47,251 nt of DNA. Source: Pedobacter psychrodurus (GTDB lineage: Bacteria > Bacteroidota > Bacteroidia > Sphingobacteriales > Sphingobacteriaceae). Shown here in pieces: positions 15,743 to 23,654 of this stretch (position 1 is the stretch's first letter; every line of letters starts with the position of its first letter). Under the pieces are notes generated by a model. The model made no database searches and was not told the DNA's origin. It saw only the letters and a program-made list of their open reading frames with translations. Both the position numbers and the translations under genes were made by a program. The stretch is taken from assembly GCF_004331735.1 (NCBI RefSeq), contig NZ_SJSO01000032.1:301-47551 (forward strand), written 5' to 3'.

Positions 15743-16549
15743 CTATTTAACTATGCCCGCGAAACGTTGGTAAAATACGGTTGGACTATTCTCATTTTTT
15801 GGTGCGTACTTACCAGCGATAATTGGAACATAGATTACACGTCTTCTGCTTTCCTCGCCTCGAATGGCCGATTCTGCAACCCTGTGCCACAGCCTTCCAT
15901 CATGGATGGTTAAATCTCCTGCTTCGGGCAATATCGATACCTCTTCAGCATCAGGTTTGTTATCCAGGAAGTATTTTTTGCGAAAGAGCATTTGGTAAAT
16001 ACTCTGTTTATGAGTGCCGGGGATGATTTTTAATCCACCATTTTCTGGTTTTAAAGTACTGAGGTGAATGCCCACATTTAACATCGGGTTTAGTTTGGCA
16101 CCATAAAAAATATCCCTCAAACCATCTGTATGCCAGCCCATTTTGCTGAATTTGCTTTCTGGGCCGTTAATGTAATGGTTAAACACCATGCCATCTTTTT
16201 CTTCGGTACCCAAGCGTGCACCTTCACCCGCCAATTGAAGTAATGCATTAAACCGTGGATCTAATAACAAACCGCTTAAAGTTTGATGTTGTTGGTTTAT
16301 AAATGCAAAACGCTGCACAATTGCCGAGCCATCAAGATCTTTCCCATATTTAATCGGTACACCATTTACTTTTTTGATATCTTGCTTAATCCATTTTTGT
16401 TCAACCTGTTTAGAAGCATCAATAATTGAATTTACGGTTTCGGGTTTGATGAAATTTTTGAAATGGATAAATCCATGAGTGTTAAAAAAGTCGAGCTGTT
16501 GTGCTGTTAATTGTTCGGATAGGGTAAAGGTTGGATACGATGTTGCCAT
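15743..16549 (-). CDS. Phytanoyl-CoA dioxygenase (PhyH) family Fe(II)/2-oxoglutarate oxygenase
   Basis: The 268-residue cytoplasmic protein shows the iron facial triad H140-x-D142 (MGWHTDGLRD) and distal H222 (GRLWHRVAE), followed by an Arg-rich RRRVIYVP that would hold 2-oxoglutarate. The opening NTHGFIHFKNFIKPE is the usual PhyH start. Such enzymes hydroxylate varied small substrates. In sulfur metabolism, hydroxylation next to a C-S or C-O-S bond releases sulfite or sulfate, but the best-known cases (TauD, AtsK) belong to a sister family. I chose the ATG at 16549. The open frame extends to a GTG at 16612 that lies inside the Cys codons of the leader ORF in another frame. The leader ORF ends 44 bases before this start, which is the main clue to regulation. 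Confidence 0.88.
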   Translation of the reverse strand: MATSYPTFTLSEQLTAQQLDFFNTHGFIHFKNFIKPETVNSIIDASKQVEQKWIKQDIKKVNGVPIKYGKDLDGSAIVQRFAFINQQHQTLSGLLLDPRFNALLQLAGEGARLGTEEKDGMVFNHYINGPESKFSKMGWHTDGLRDIFYGAKLNPMLNVGIHLSTLKPENGGLKIIPGTHKQSIYQMLFRKKYFLDNKPDAEEVSILPEAGDLTIHDGRLWHRVAESAIRGEESRRRVIYVPIIAGKYAPKNENSPTVFYQRFAGIVK

Positions 16550-16593
16550 GTGTCGAAATTTAAAGTTAAGAAAAGGATAAATTGGAATAAGAA

Positions 16594-16674
16594 TTATGCG
16601 CAGCAACAGCACATTCGCATTCGCGAGTGGTTCGGTACTGAAGGAAAATAAAACACTAATGTTTTATTCGACAT
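16594..16674 (-). CDS. Poly-cysteine leader peptide, copy 2 (upstream of PhyH dioxygenase)
   Basis: A 26-codon ORF from the ATG at 16674 ends in MRMCCCCA-stop, with four consecutive Cys codons (TGC TGT TGC TGC). It shares its end with the leader at 1393-1485 (MRMCCCYA-stop). The common ATGCGAATGTG is followed by differences mainly at third positions, and both N-terminal parts are Phe/Ser-rich with an early Asn-Lys. Translation could also begin at the internal ATG at 16620. A TACGTTTG box (16702-16709) is at the right distance upstream. The stop is 44 bases before the dioxygenase ATG, an ideal distance for ribosome stalling or translational coupling to control that gene. A sulfur/cysteine-sensing role is inferred from the codons. 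Confidence 0.62.
   Translation of the reverse strand: MSNKTLVFYFPSVPNHSRMRMCCCCA
16647..16668 (-). promoter_or_regulatory. 9-bp perfect hairpin inside leader ORF 2
   Basis: AATAAAACA (16647-16655) and TGTTTTATT (16660-16668) pair exactly around a 4-base loop. In the transcript the hairpin lies just after the leader start codon and before the Cys codons. The A/U-rich stem is weak, so it may be an operator rather than an RNA switch. Confidence 0.4.
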
Positions 16675-16701
16675 AATCTATAGAATTAGTAGTATTTAGT
16701 A

Positions 16702-16709
16702 CAAACGTA
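16702..16709 (-). promoter_or_regulatory. -7 promoter element TACGTTTG for leader 2 and the dioxygenase
   Basis: Read on the minus strand, TACGTTTG fits TAnnTTTG exactly and ends 27 bases before the leader ATG at 16674. Downstream, overlapping the leader start, is ATTCTATAG (16678-16686), the half-site also found in the palindrome before leader 1. Confidence 0.5.
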
Positions 16710-17338
16710 ACATATTTTTAATATTCCAAAGAATTTAATTAGAAATATTTTAAAATATTTTTTTTCAGGAAGCTGGTCTAGCTTATTTAACTACAAAGGA
16801 TGCAGAGGGAATGCGCAGCGCGCGTAAAGCTGGGTGCTTATGTTTTCATCTTCTATTCTTTACCACCGAGTTCACAGAGAAAAGATCACAGAGGGCATAG
16901 GGTGCCTGCTGTGTTAGATATTACCATCTAGTACTGAGATTCGTTATCAAATTGAAATAGACCTTTTATTATTTTGAGCGCAATACTTGTGCAAAGCAAC
17001 ATGTGAGTCCCCGTTTTCCGCTTTACGCTTCGCTTCGTCGCACCTCCTTGCTGCAGGGTAACACTGCACCCGGGGCTAAAGGGCTAGATTAGCATTTAAT
17101 TTTTAGGGCTTTTGGTCCACCAACGCTGTTCCTAAACCCGATTGGCGTGGATGCCGATTCTTCATCGGCAGAAACAAAAGCGGGACTGAAGCTGCCAAGC
17201 ACACCGAACTGCTCATTTCCAAATCAATTTTAGTATTATAGTCGTGGTGTTTGATGTTACCATCCGACACTCATACATCGACCAAGATAATTCATAAAAG
17301 CAAACTATACGATCAGTCAGATCTGACTGCACATAGAA
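16710..17338. other. Gene-free region with short palindromes
   Basis: About 630 bases without a gene. It holds a poly-A/T tract near 16740-16765, a CACCGAGTTCACAGAGAAAA-type repeat near 16864, a G+C-richer stretch around 17010-17080 and a hairpin TGCCGAT/ATCGGCA (17152-17158, 17164-17170). No protein family could be read in any frame. Confidence 0.45.
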
Positions 17339-18127
17339 CTAAGTCTTGTAAATCCCTGCGGCCATTTTTTCGATAAATCCCTTTGGCAAGATTCTATTGG
17401 CATATACACTGATGATATTGGTAAAACCTGGAATAATTTCAGATTTTCCGGCTAATAATCCTTTAATGGCAATTTCTGCCACTTCATCGGGTTCCATATT
17501 AAATTTTTCTGCCATTTTGTTAAAGGCATCCAGTCCGGCTCGGTGGGCAAAACCGGTATCAACAGGGCCAGGGCTTAGGCAGCTCACCGAAATAGGGCCA
17601 TCTTTGAGTTCGAATCTTAATGCCCTTGTAAAAGATAAAATAAAAGCTTTAGTTGCCGAATAAATGGCCAAGGTTGGTACCGCCTGGTAGGCTGCAGTAC
17701 TGCAAACGTTGAGTATATATGCTTTTTTTTCTGCTGAAAGGACTGGAAGCAATAAATGGCACAATGAAGTTACCGTAGTCATGTTTAATTGACACATTTC
17801 TAACTGGGCAGCTAGATCAAGTTCTCCAAATTTACCCCACAAACCATAACCTGCATTATTAATCAGGATATTAACGACGTAATTTTTTTCTGTTATCCAG
17901 TTGTATACTGCTTTTGGGGCTTGAGCCTGGCTAAGATCGATTGCAAAGATATCTACTTCAACCCCATATTGGCTTTTAATAGCTGTTTTTAAAGCATTTA
18001 ATTCATCAACTGAGCGCGAAATAAGCAACAGATTGATTTTTCTCTTGGCCAGCGCAATGGCCATCGATTTGCCAATACCTTTGCTGGCTCCGGTTATCAT
18101 TGCGTACTTAATCTTTGTTTCCAACAT
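17339..18127 (-). CDS. Short-chain dehydrogenase/reductase (classical SDR)
   Basis: The 262-residue protein has the NAD(P)-binding TGASKGIG at residues 12-19, the NNAG motif (ILINNAGYG), and the catalytic Ser-Tyr-Lys set in NVCSTAAYQAVPTLAIYSATKAF. SRSVDEL after the second strand suggests NADP preference. The substrate cannot be read. The C-terminal half (AHRAGLDAF, SEIIPGFTN) resembles the DltE/YqjQ-like SDR group of unknown function. The open frame starts at a TTG at 18139. I chose the ATG four codons later. A GATATTTG box (18152-18159, minus) is one mismatch from the -7 consensus. It is divergent from the TonB receptor gene, and the two share a promoter region of about 160 bases. Confidence 0.88.
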   Translation of the reverse strand: MLETKIKYAMITGASKGIGKSMAIALAKRKINLLLISRSVDELNALKTAIKSQYGVEVDIFAIDLSQAQAPKAVYNWITEKNYVVNILINNAGYGLWGKFGELDLAAQLEMCQLNMTTVTSLCHLLLPVLSAEKKAYILNVCSTAAYQAVPTLAIYSATKAFILSFTRALRFELKDGPISVSCLSPGPVDTGFAHRAGLDAFNKMAEKFNMEPDEVAEIAIKGLLAGKSEIIPGFTNIISVYANRILPKGFIEKMAAGIYKT

Positions 18128-18263
18128 CCTTTTACTCAAAACAGTTTAACGCAAATATCAAATAAATTAAATCTTATGCCTTATTTATTTTAAAATGATG
18201 CATGATTAAACGCCAATAAGATATCTTTTTTGAGTTATTATTTTTAACAAGTCTAAATAATGT

Positions 18264-18271
18264 TAGCTTTG
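18264..18271 (+). promoter_or_regulatory. -7 promoter element TAGCTTTG for the siderophore receptor
   Basis: TAGCTTTG matches TAnnTTTG and lies 18 bases before the ATG at 18290. It overlaps the longer reading frame that could begin at 18260, and so supports 18290 as the start. Confidence 0.55.
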
Positions 18272-18289
18272 CCGAAATTTAAAAATTGC

Positions 18290-20641
18290 ATGAGACACCA
18301 ATACCTAAAATTTTTTGCCACAGCGCTTATAATGTTATCTACAATCACCCTCTTTGCACAAACAGGGAAAGGAACAATCAGCGGGAAAGTTGTCGATTCA
18401 TTAGGCAATAGTGTACCTTTTGCCAACATACAGGTTAAAAAACAGAATCTTAAAACCACTTCAGATAAAACTGGTGCATTTAAATTAATAGCTGTTCCTG
18501 CCGGAAACCAACAGGTCAGGGTTTCGATCACCGGTTACGATCAATTGGAGCAGGGTGTATTGGTTACTGCAAACGATACAACTGAGGTAACATTTGTTTT
18601 AAAAGAACAGCGCTCAGAACTTAACGACGTAATTGTTTCGGCAAGTAGAAGGCCAGAGTCATTATCGCAAACACCATCTTCGGTAACGGTGCTTACTGCT
18701 AAGGAATTGAATACACAATCAACTATTAGCCCAAATTTGGCAAACATACTTTCATACAGTGTACCGGGATTAGGTTTTTCTACCAACCAAACGGGTAACT
18801 CTGGTCAGACTTTGCGTGGTAGAAATGTTTTGGTATTAATTGATGGTATTCCACAATCTACTCCACTACGAGCAGGGGGGAGGGATATCCGCAGTATAGA
18901 TCCTTCGGTTATTGAGCGCGTTGAAGTAATTAAAGGTGCTACGGCAATTTATGGTAATGGTGCAGAAGGTGGTTTAATTAACTACATCACTAAAAAGGCC
19001 GATAAAGGCAAATCGTTTGGAGGCTACTCTCAGGTAGGAATTACTGGGAATTTAGAAGGCGATAGCACTATTGGCTACCGTTTTTCGCAGCAGCTTTATG
19101 GTAAAGAAGGTAAATTTGATTATCTGGTAAGCGGCATGTTCGAAAAAACAGGTGTTTTTCTTGATGCTGAAGGCTTGGTAATTTCACCAGAATATGGATT
19201 AGGCGAAACTAAATCTTATAATGGCTTTGTAAAACTGGGATATAATTTTACTCCGAAGCAACGTTTACAGGTGATGTATAATTATTTCAGCTCCAGACAG
19301 CATTCTAAATATTTAACCAAAGATGGTGTTTATGGTCAGTCGCCAGCTATCGGTGTTTATGGAACCAGACTGGGCGAAGATGAGGGGACAAGATTTAACC
19401 ATAACGCTAATGTACAGTATACCAATCAGCAGATTTTCGGTAAAACTGATTTAACCGCTAATGTATACTACCAGGATTTTTATACCATTTATTCAAACTC
19501 AGCATCATTTTTCGGAAGCGGTCAATCAGCCATTACTTCAACCAAAAAGGGAGCAAGGGTAAACCTCAATACCCCATTTAACATTACAGAGCAGGTGCCA
19601 ATGCAGTTGAACTATGGTTTGGATTTAATGAATGATAAAACTGCTCAGAGTTTAACTGACGGTCGCTTATGGGTGCCCAATATGAACATGGTAAACTTTG
19701 CACCATACTTACAGGCTTCTGCAACTTTAATCAATGATTTAACGATAAAGGGAGGCTTAAGGGTTGAAAATATTAACATTGAGGTAGATGATTTTAATAC
19801 CCTGGCTACAGGTGCAAATGGGGCAGGAAGCATAGCGGTACAAGGCGGAAAATTAAACTACAATGCTTTGGTGTTTAATGCTGGTGCACGTTATTCAAAA
19901 TTCAAGTTTTTTAACCCTTTCATCAGTTATGCACAGTCGTTTTCGGTATTCGAACTAGGTAGGGTGTTAAGGGCAGCAAAAAGCAATACCTTATCGCAGT
20001 TAGAAACTAAACCAATCATTGTAAACAATTATGAGGCTGGTTTTAGCAGTACCGTAGGTAAACTGAATTTCAGTGCAGCTTATTACTACAGCACTTCTAA
20101 ACTGGGGGCCAATCTTTTAGAAGTTAATGGTACCTATATCTCTCAACGTATTCCCGAGCGAGTATATGGATTTGAAATCCAGGCAGATTATCAGGTTTTA
20201 CGCGAACTGAGCATCGGTGGTAACTATGCACAGGTAGAAGGAAAAGGCGATGTAGATGATGATGGCAATTTTAACGGAGAGAAAGATGTGTATTTAAACA
20301 CAACGCGTATCCCCCCATCAAAAACCACAGTCTATCTTAAATATTCAGGTATTAAAAACTTAAGTTTGGATGTAAACTGGATGCGTGTAGGAAATCGCGA
20401 CCGCTTTAAAACCAATGCAGCTGGTAAATATTTAATTGGCGAAGGTCCGGTAAAAGCCTTTAATTTATTTAATGTTGCAGCAGTGTATCAGGTTACACAG
20501 CCTTTAAAATTATCGGTAGGTGTAGAGAATTTATTGAATAAAATTTATTACCCTGCCATTTCTCAGTTTTATGGCAGCAATGTAAATTATGTGAGAGGGA
20601 ATGGACGCAGATTTAACCTATCGCTAGGCTACGCTTTTTAG
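18290..20641 (+). CDS. TonB-dependent siderophore-type receptor with CarboxypepD_reg-like domain
   Basis: The 783-residue protein has a signal peptide (ending TLFAQ), an N-terminal CarboxypepD_reg-like domain (GTISGKVVDSLGNSVPFANI to TEVTFVLKEQ, about residues 22-105), a plug (VIVSASRRPESLSQTPSSVTV through VIERVEVIKGATAIYGNGAEGGLINYITKK) and a barrel ending in LSLGYAF. The plug resembles siderophore and iron-complex receptors rather than SusC. The gene is followed after three bases by a PepSY membrane protein, a pairing typical of ferric-siderophore uptake and reduction. No Fur-box-like sequence was recognised. The ligand is unknown. Confidence 0.9.
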   Translation: MRHQYLKFFATALIMLSTITLFAQTGKGTISGKVVDSLGNSVPFANIQVKKQNLKTTSDKTGAFKLIAVPAGNQQVRVSITGYDQLEQGVLVTANDTTEVTFVLKEQRSELNDVIVSASRRPESLSQTPSSVTVLTAKELNTQSTISPNLANILSYSVPGLGFSTNQTGNSGQTLRGRNVLVLIDGIPQSTPLRAGGRDIRSIDPSVIERVEVIKGATAIYGNGAEGGLINYITKKADKGKSFGGYSQVGITGNLEGDSTIGYRFSQQLYGKEGKFDYLVSGMFEKTGVFLDAEGLVISPEYGLGETKSYNGFVKLGYNFTPKQRLQVMYNYFSSRQHSKYLTKDGVYGQSPAIGVYGTRLGEDEGTRFNHNANVQYTNQQIFGKTDLTANVYYQDFYTIYSNSASFFGSGQSAITSTKKGARVNLNTPFNITEQVPMQLNYGLDLMNDKTAQSLTDGRLWVPNMNMVNFAPYLQASATLINDLTIKGGLRVENINIEVDDFNTLATGANGAGSIAVQGGKLNYNALVFNAGARYSKFKFFNPFISYAQSFSVFELGRVLRAAKSNTLSQLETKPIIVNNYEAGFSSTVGKLNFSAAYYYSTSKLGANLLEVNGTYISQRIPERVYGFEIQADYQVLRELSIGGNYAQVEGKGDVDDDGNFNGEKDVYLNTTRIPPSKTTVYLKYSGIKNLSLDVNWMRVGNRDRFKTNAAGKYLIGEGPVKAFNLFNVAAVYQVTQPLKLSVGVENLLNKIYYPAISQFYGSNVNYVRGNGRRFNLSLGYAF

Positions 20642-20644
20642 ACA

Positions 20645-21754
20645 ATGAAGAACAAGTATTTTAAAAATACCATCAGGAACATTCACCTCTGGCTCGGCCT
20701 GGCGACTGGTCTGGTGGTATTTGTTATTAGTGTAACTGGTGCACTGTATATCTTTGAAGAAGAGATCAGAGCTTTAACACAAAAAGATTTCCGCTACGTA
20801 GGGCTTCAACAGAAGCCTTTTGTAGGTTTAGATCATGTTATTTCCACCTTCGAAAAATTATCACCTAAAGACCAACTAAGGCTGATCAGAATTGAAGATG
20901 GGTTTTCAAATGCAACAGTAGAAATTACCACAAAAAAAGGTATTGTTTATTATTTTAACCCTTATAATGCCGCTTTGGTAAAAAAAGGTGGCGAAGATTG
21001 GCTTCAAATTGTAGAACATATCCATACCTCACTATTGTTAGGTAAAACCGGAAAGTTTATTATGCAGTGGTCGGTGGTTATTTTTGTGCTGATGCTCATT
21101 ACCGGACTGGTGCTCTGGTTTCCTGGCCAAATGCGGTTATTAAAACAGTCTTTAACCATTAAAAGGAAAGCCTCATTTAAACGACTAAATTACGATTTAC
21201 ACAACGTATTGGGCTTTTATGCATCGGTTGTGCTATTGGTTACTGCTTTGAGTGGTTTGTATTTTGCTTTTAAAGGCGTGAAAAATGCAGCTAGCTTTTT
21301 TACCGGGAGTAAATTAGGGCAAGGCAAAGCCATCGTTTTAGCCAAACCTACGCATATCGATTCCTTACCTACACGTTACAATAAAATTTATACCGAAGCA
21401 AAAATTAAATACCCTGGGGCTATTTCAACTAGTTTTTCGTTGCGTGGTAAAGGTGAACTGCGGTTAAGGATGATCTATCCGTACCGTTGGGCACGCAACC
21501 AGAATACTTTTTTTTATGAGGAAGCTACAGGCACAATGACTAGGGCTAAACTGTATAAAGATTTTAATGGGGCCGATTTAATAGAAGCCACCAATTACGA
21601 TCTGCACACGGGAAGGCTTTTGGGGCTTCCGAATAAAATTCTTTCTTTTTTAGCAGCTTTGGTTGCAGCGAGTTTGCCGATTACAGGTTTTATCATCTGG
21701 TGGAAGAAAAGGAGAAAGCCCAGGAAAGCGAAACCTGTTCTTGCCAAAGGATAA
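20645..21754 (+). CDS. PepSY-associated TM protein, probable ferric-siderophore reductase
   Basis: The 369-residue protein has the four-helix PepSY_TM layout: helix 1 about 12-36 (HLWLGLATGLVVFVISVTGALYIFEEE), helix 2 about 140-160, helix 3 about 184-208 (LHNVLGFYASVVLLVTALSGLYFAF), helix 4 about 331-352 (FLAALVAASLPITGFIIWW), and periplasmic parts between. Conserved His residues in helix 1, VEHIHTSLLLG, LHNVLG and YDLHTGRLLG are likely heme ligands. Members such as FoxB and PiuB reduce siderophore-bound iron at the inner membrane. It starts three bases after the receptor stop, so the two form an operon. The basic tail (KKRRKPRKAK) faces the cytoplasm. Confidence 0.87.
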   Translation: MKNKYFKNTIRNIHLWLGLATGLVVFVISVTGALYIFEEEIRALTQKDFRYVGLQQKPFVGLDHVISTFEKLSPKDQLRLIRIEDGFSNATVEITTKKGIVYYFNPYNAALVKKGGEDWLQIVEHIHTSLLLGKTGKFIMQWSVVIFVLMLITGLVLWFPGQMRLLKQSLTIKRKASFKRLNYDLHNVLGFYASVVLLVTALSGLYFAFKGVKNAASFFTGSKLGQGKAIVLAKPTHIDSLPTRYNKIYTEAKIKYPGAISTSFSLRGKGELRLRMIYPYRWARNQNTFFYEEATGTMTRAKLYKDFNGADLIEATNYDLHTGRLLGLPNKILSFLAALVAASLPITGFIIWWKKRRKPRKAKPVLAKG

Positions 21755-21863
21755 ACAGTGTACCGTCAACCTATTGGAATAACTGCTATCTGATCCCGGT
21801 TAATATTTCGCTTAAAGCCGGTAATAATACCTAAACCAGTTCTGTATTAGAATTTAAAGCCAT

Positions 21864-22280
21864 TTAGCTAAGCTGTTCAGCATATGCTTTAAGCTGGTTC
21901 AGTCCCGATTGACAGAATTCCTGTTGCATGGTCAAATCAAGGTCTGCAACAGGTTCAAAGGTCTCGGTAACGGTAACAGGGTTATGTCCAGCGAAGGTGA
22001 TCACGCTATTTCTATTATCATCCAATGTATAAGCAATGCGCTTATGTTCGATAATTTCAGTATAAGTTCCTTTGAAATCGAAACGCTCGCTTCCGTCTCT
22101 CTTGGCCATGACATATAAAAAGCCTCCGCCTTCTATGAGATTATTTTCAATTTTCTCATTGACCCATTCATCAGATGGAGCATTCCATTTAATGATGTGT
22201 TCGGGTTCATTCCATATTTTCCATACCAGGTTAATCGGTTGGTTTATCTCAATACTGGCTTTTAAAGCATTCTTATTCAT
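21864..22280 (-). CDS. SRPBCC / AHSA1-like small protein
   Basis: The 138-residue cytoplasmic protein has the START-like opening IEINQPINLVWKIWNEPEHIIKWNAPSDEW, the GGGFLYVMAKRDGSERFDFKGTYTEI strands and the helix QQEFCQSGLNQLKAYAEQL, typical of AHSA1/YndB-type SRPBCC proteins. They bind small hydrophobic ligands or act in stress or resistance, and no specific role can be assigned. It stands alone, convergent with the PepSY gene. Confidence 0.88.
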   Translation of the reverse strand: MNKNALKASIEINQPINLVWKIWNEPEHIIKWNAPSDEWVNEKIENNLIEGGGFLYVMAKRDGSERFDFKGTYTEIIEHKRIAYTLDDNRNSVITFAGHNPVTVTETFEPVADLDLTMQQEFCQSGLNQLKAYAEQLS

Positions 22281-22733
22281 GTAGACTAAATATGTCCAAA
22301 ATTAAATTTTTCTAATCTGCTTTTAGGTGGCCATTAAAGACAAATTAAAGGGTGATTTGAGCGGAATTAAAAATTTATTTAAAGAAGCTAGCGATTTCAC
22401 TATCTGTTTTCCAGACTTAAGCTGTATGATTATCTAGATAAAGCAAACAAAAATCGCCTCACCGATGTAATTATAATTCCTCTAACACGGGAGTAATTGG
22501 AAAGGGGTAACATGGATGTGGCTACCCTTTTCTCTTTTGACAACATTTTAAGGGGCTAACTTGTTTAGTTCATTTTGTTCAGTGTTGTTCGGCAGTCCTT
22601 AAAAGAGGGGAAGCTTATATGTTATGCCTTCCTTTTTTCTCCCATGTCGTCCTTCATCCATTTTCCATCTTACATTTTCCCTTATCCGTTTTCCATCCCT
22701 CCATATTTTTTGTACCCTTGTAAAAAAATAAAA
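22281..22733. other. Intergenic region with one terminator-like hairpin
   Basis: About 450 bases without a gene. AAAGGGGTA near 22500 pairs with TACCCTTT near 22525 and is followed by a pyrimidine-rich run. The stretch 22625-22720 is strongly C/T-rich with repeated ATTTTCC units. TACCCTTG at about 22713-22720, one mismatch from TAnnTTTG, is a candidate -7 box for the gene at 22734. Confidence 0.4.
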
Positions 22734-23015
22734 ATGGACAAAGCACTTGTTAATATAACCTATTGCCCTAAATGTGGCTGGATGCTACGTTCGGCTTACA
22801 TGGCGCAAGAAATTTTAACCACTTTTGTAGATGAGTTAAAGGGGGTAACTTTAATTCCAAGTGAAACATCGGGTGTTTTTACTGTTGAAGTTGGCGAGAA
22901 ACTAATTTTCGATAGAAAGCAGATGCAACGTTTTCCTGAAATTAAAGAATTAAAACAGCTTATTCGTGATGAAGTGAATCCGACCATGAACCTTGGGCAC
23001 TCTGATCTCAAATAA
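22734..23015 (+). CDS. SelT/SelW/SelH (Rdx) family redox protein
   Basis: The 93-residue protein begins VNITYCPKCGWMLRSAYMAQEIL. The CxxC (YCPKC) right after the first strand is the thioredoxin-like active site that is CxxU in animal SelW. The rest (TLIPSETSGVFTVEVGEKLIFDRKQMQRFPEIKELKQLIRD) matches the Rdx fold. Bacterial members are small thiol redox proteins of uncertain substrate. The open frame extends upstream to 22575, but that part is low-complexity Phe/Pro sequence, and the A-rich AAAAAAATAAAA before the ATG at 22734 marks the real start. Confidence 0.87.
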   Translation: MDKALVNITYCPKCGWMLRSAYMAQEILTTFVDELKGVTLIPSETSGVFTVEVGEKLIFDRKQMQRFPEIKELKQLIRDEVNPTMNLGHSDLK

Positions 23016-23092
23016 CCTAATCAGCAGTTAATATTACTGATGCTCAAAATCTATCTACAATAGGTTTGAATGGCTTTTTTTGCAAAAGGTTA

Positions 23093-23275
23093 TTACCTTA
23101 AGGCTAGTATAAGTTTGCCCGATTTGATTCTGAAATAATAAGTTAAAAAAGTTCTGCCTTTTAAAACTTCAATACTTTTAATGGCACCAGAACTACCCAT
23201 TGTATCCGAAATAACATCGCCAACTTTTAGTTGTTCCAATCTTTGGATTGGAGTCATAGCATCAATACGTGTCAT
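23093..23275 (-). CDS. Small conserved-looking hypothetical protein, about 60 residues
   Basis: The frame from the ATG at 23275 encodes MTRIDAMTPIQRLEQLKVGD followed by a short strand-rich end (FLTYYFRIKSGKLILALR). No family is recognised. VGDVISDTMGSSGAIKSIEVLKGRTFLTYYF reads like a small SH3-like beta-barrel. A TATTTTTG box (23282-23289, minus) lies directly upstream, so translation would be nearly leaderless from 23275, or start at the next ATG (23257). The TTG at 23284 overlaps the -7 box and is unlikely to be a start. Confidence 0.5.
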   Translation of the reverse strand: MTRIDAMTPIQRLEQLKVGDVISDTMGSSGAIKSIEVLKGRTFLTYYFRIKSGKLILALR

Positions 23276-23281
23276 AGCGCA

Positions 23282-23289
23282 CAAAAATA
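23282..23289 (-). promoter_or_regulatory. -7 promoter element TATTTTTG
   Basis: On the minus strand TATTTTTG fits TAnnTTTG and ends six bases before the ATG at 23275, implying a very short or absent 5' leader for the small gene. Confidence 0.4.
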
Positions 23290-23654
23290 GACTTGGATAG
23301 TATTTTTTAATAGGACTTTTGTATCATAGTGCAAATATCAAGTTAATTTGTAGTTGAAAATAATACGAATTTATTCTTACTTGCAATAACGATTGTCGTT
23401 AACTCTTTTTTGGCTAAGTTGCAGAATTAGCCCAAGCATACCCGAATTGGGTTGCATTTGCTGGTGTTGTTTTATATGATGAGGTTATTAAAATACAGGC
23501 AAAAAAGAAAAATTGCCAAGAATATTACCTCAATAGTACTGTGTTTCAGTACGGAAAAAAATCTTCGCGTTGCCTGTACAGGAATGCTAGCTTATTTTTT
23601 AAGAAAATATGTATATTCGTTTCATACCAAGTATACCACGGTACGGTTTTCTCT
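23290..23654. other. Upstream region of the hybrid sensor gene
   Basis: About 365 bases. It contains AACGA-TTG-TCGTT near 23387 and GTACTG/CAGTAC (23535-23540, 23546-23551), both short inverted repeats that could bind a regulator. No clear -7 box was found. The sensor's reading frame runs through the last 114 bases but lacks a signal peptide until 23655. Confidence 0.35.

Noticed and set aside
16550..16612. GTG-started N-terminal extension of the PhyH protein (MLLLRIILIPIYPF...).
   Set aside because: Its first codons are the leader ORF's Cys codons read in another frame, and it ends just before the natural PhyH start MATSYPTF.
18260..18289. Start of the TonB receptor at 18260.
   Set aside because: The -7 promoter element TAGCTTTG (18264-18271) lies inside this extension, and the signal peptide begins properly from 18290.
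22575..22733. Upstream extension of the SelW-like protein.
   Set aside because: The added residues are pyrimidine-tract translation (FPSYIFPYPFSIPPYF). The A-rich start region and the family start agree on 22734.
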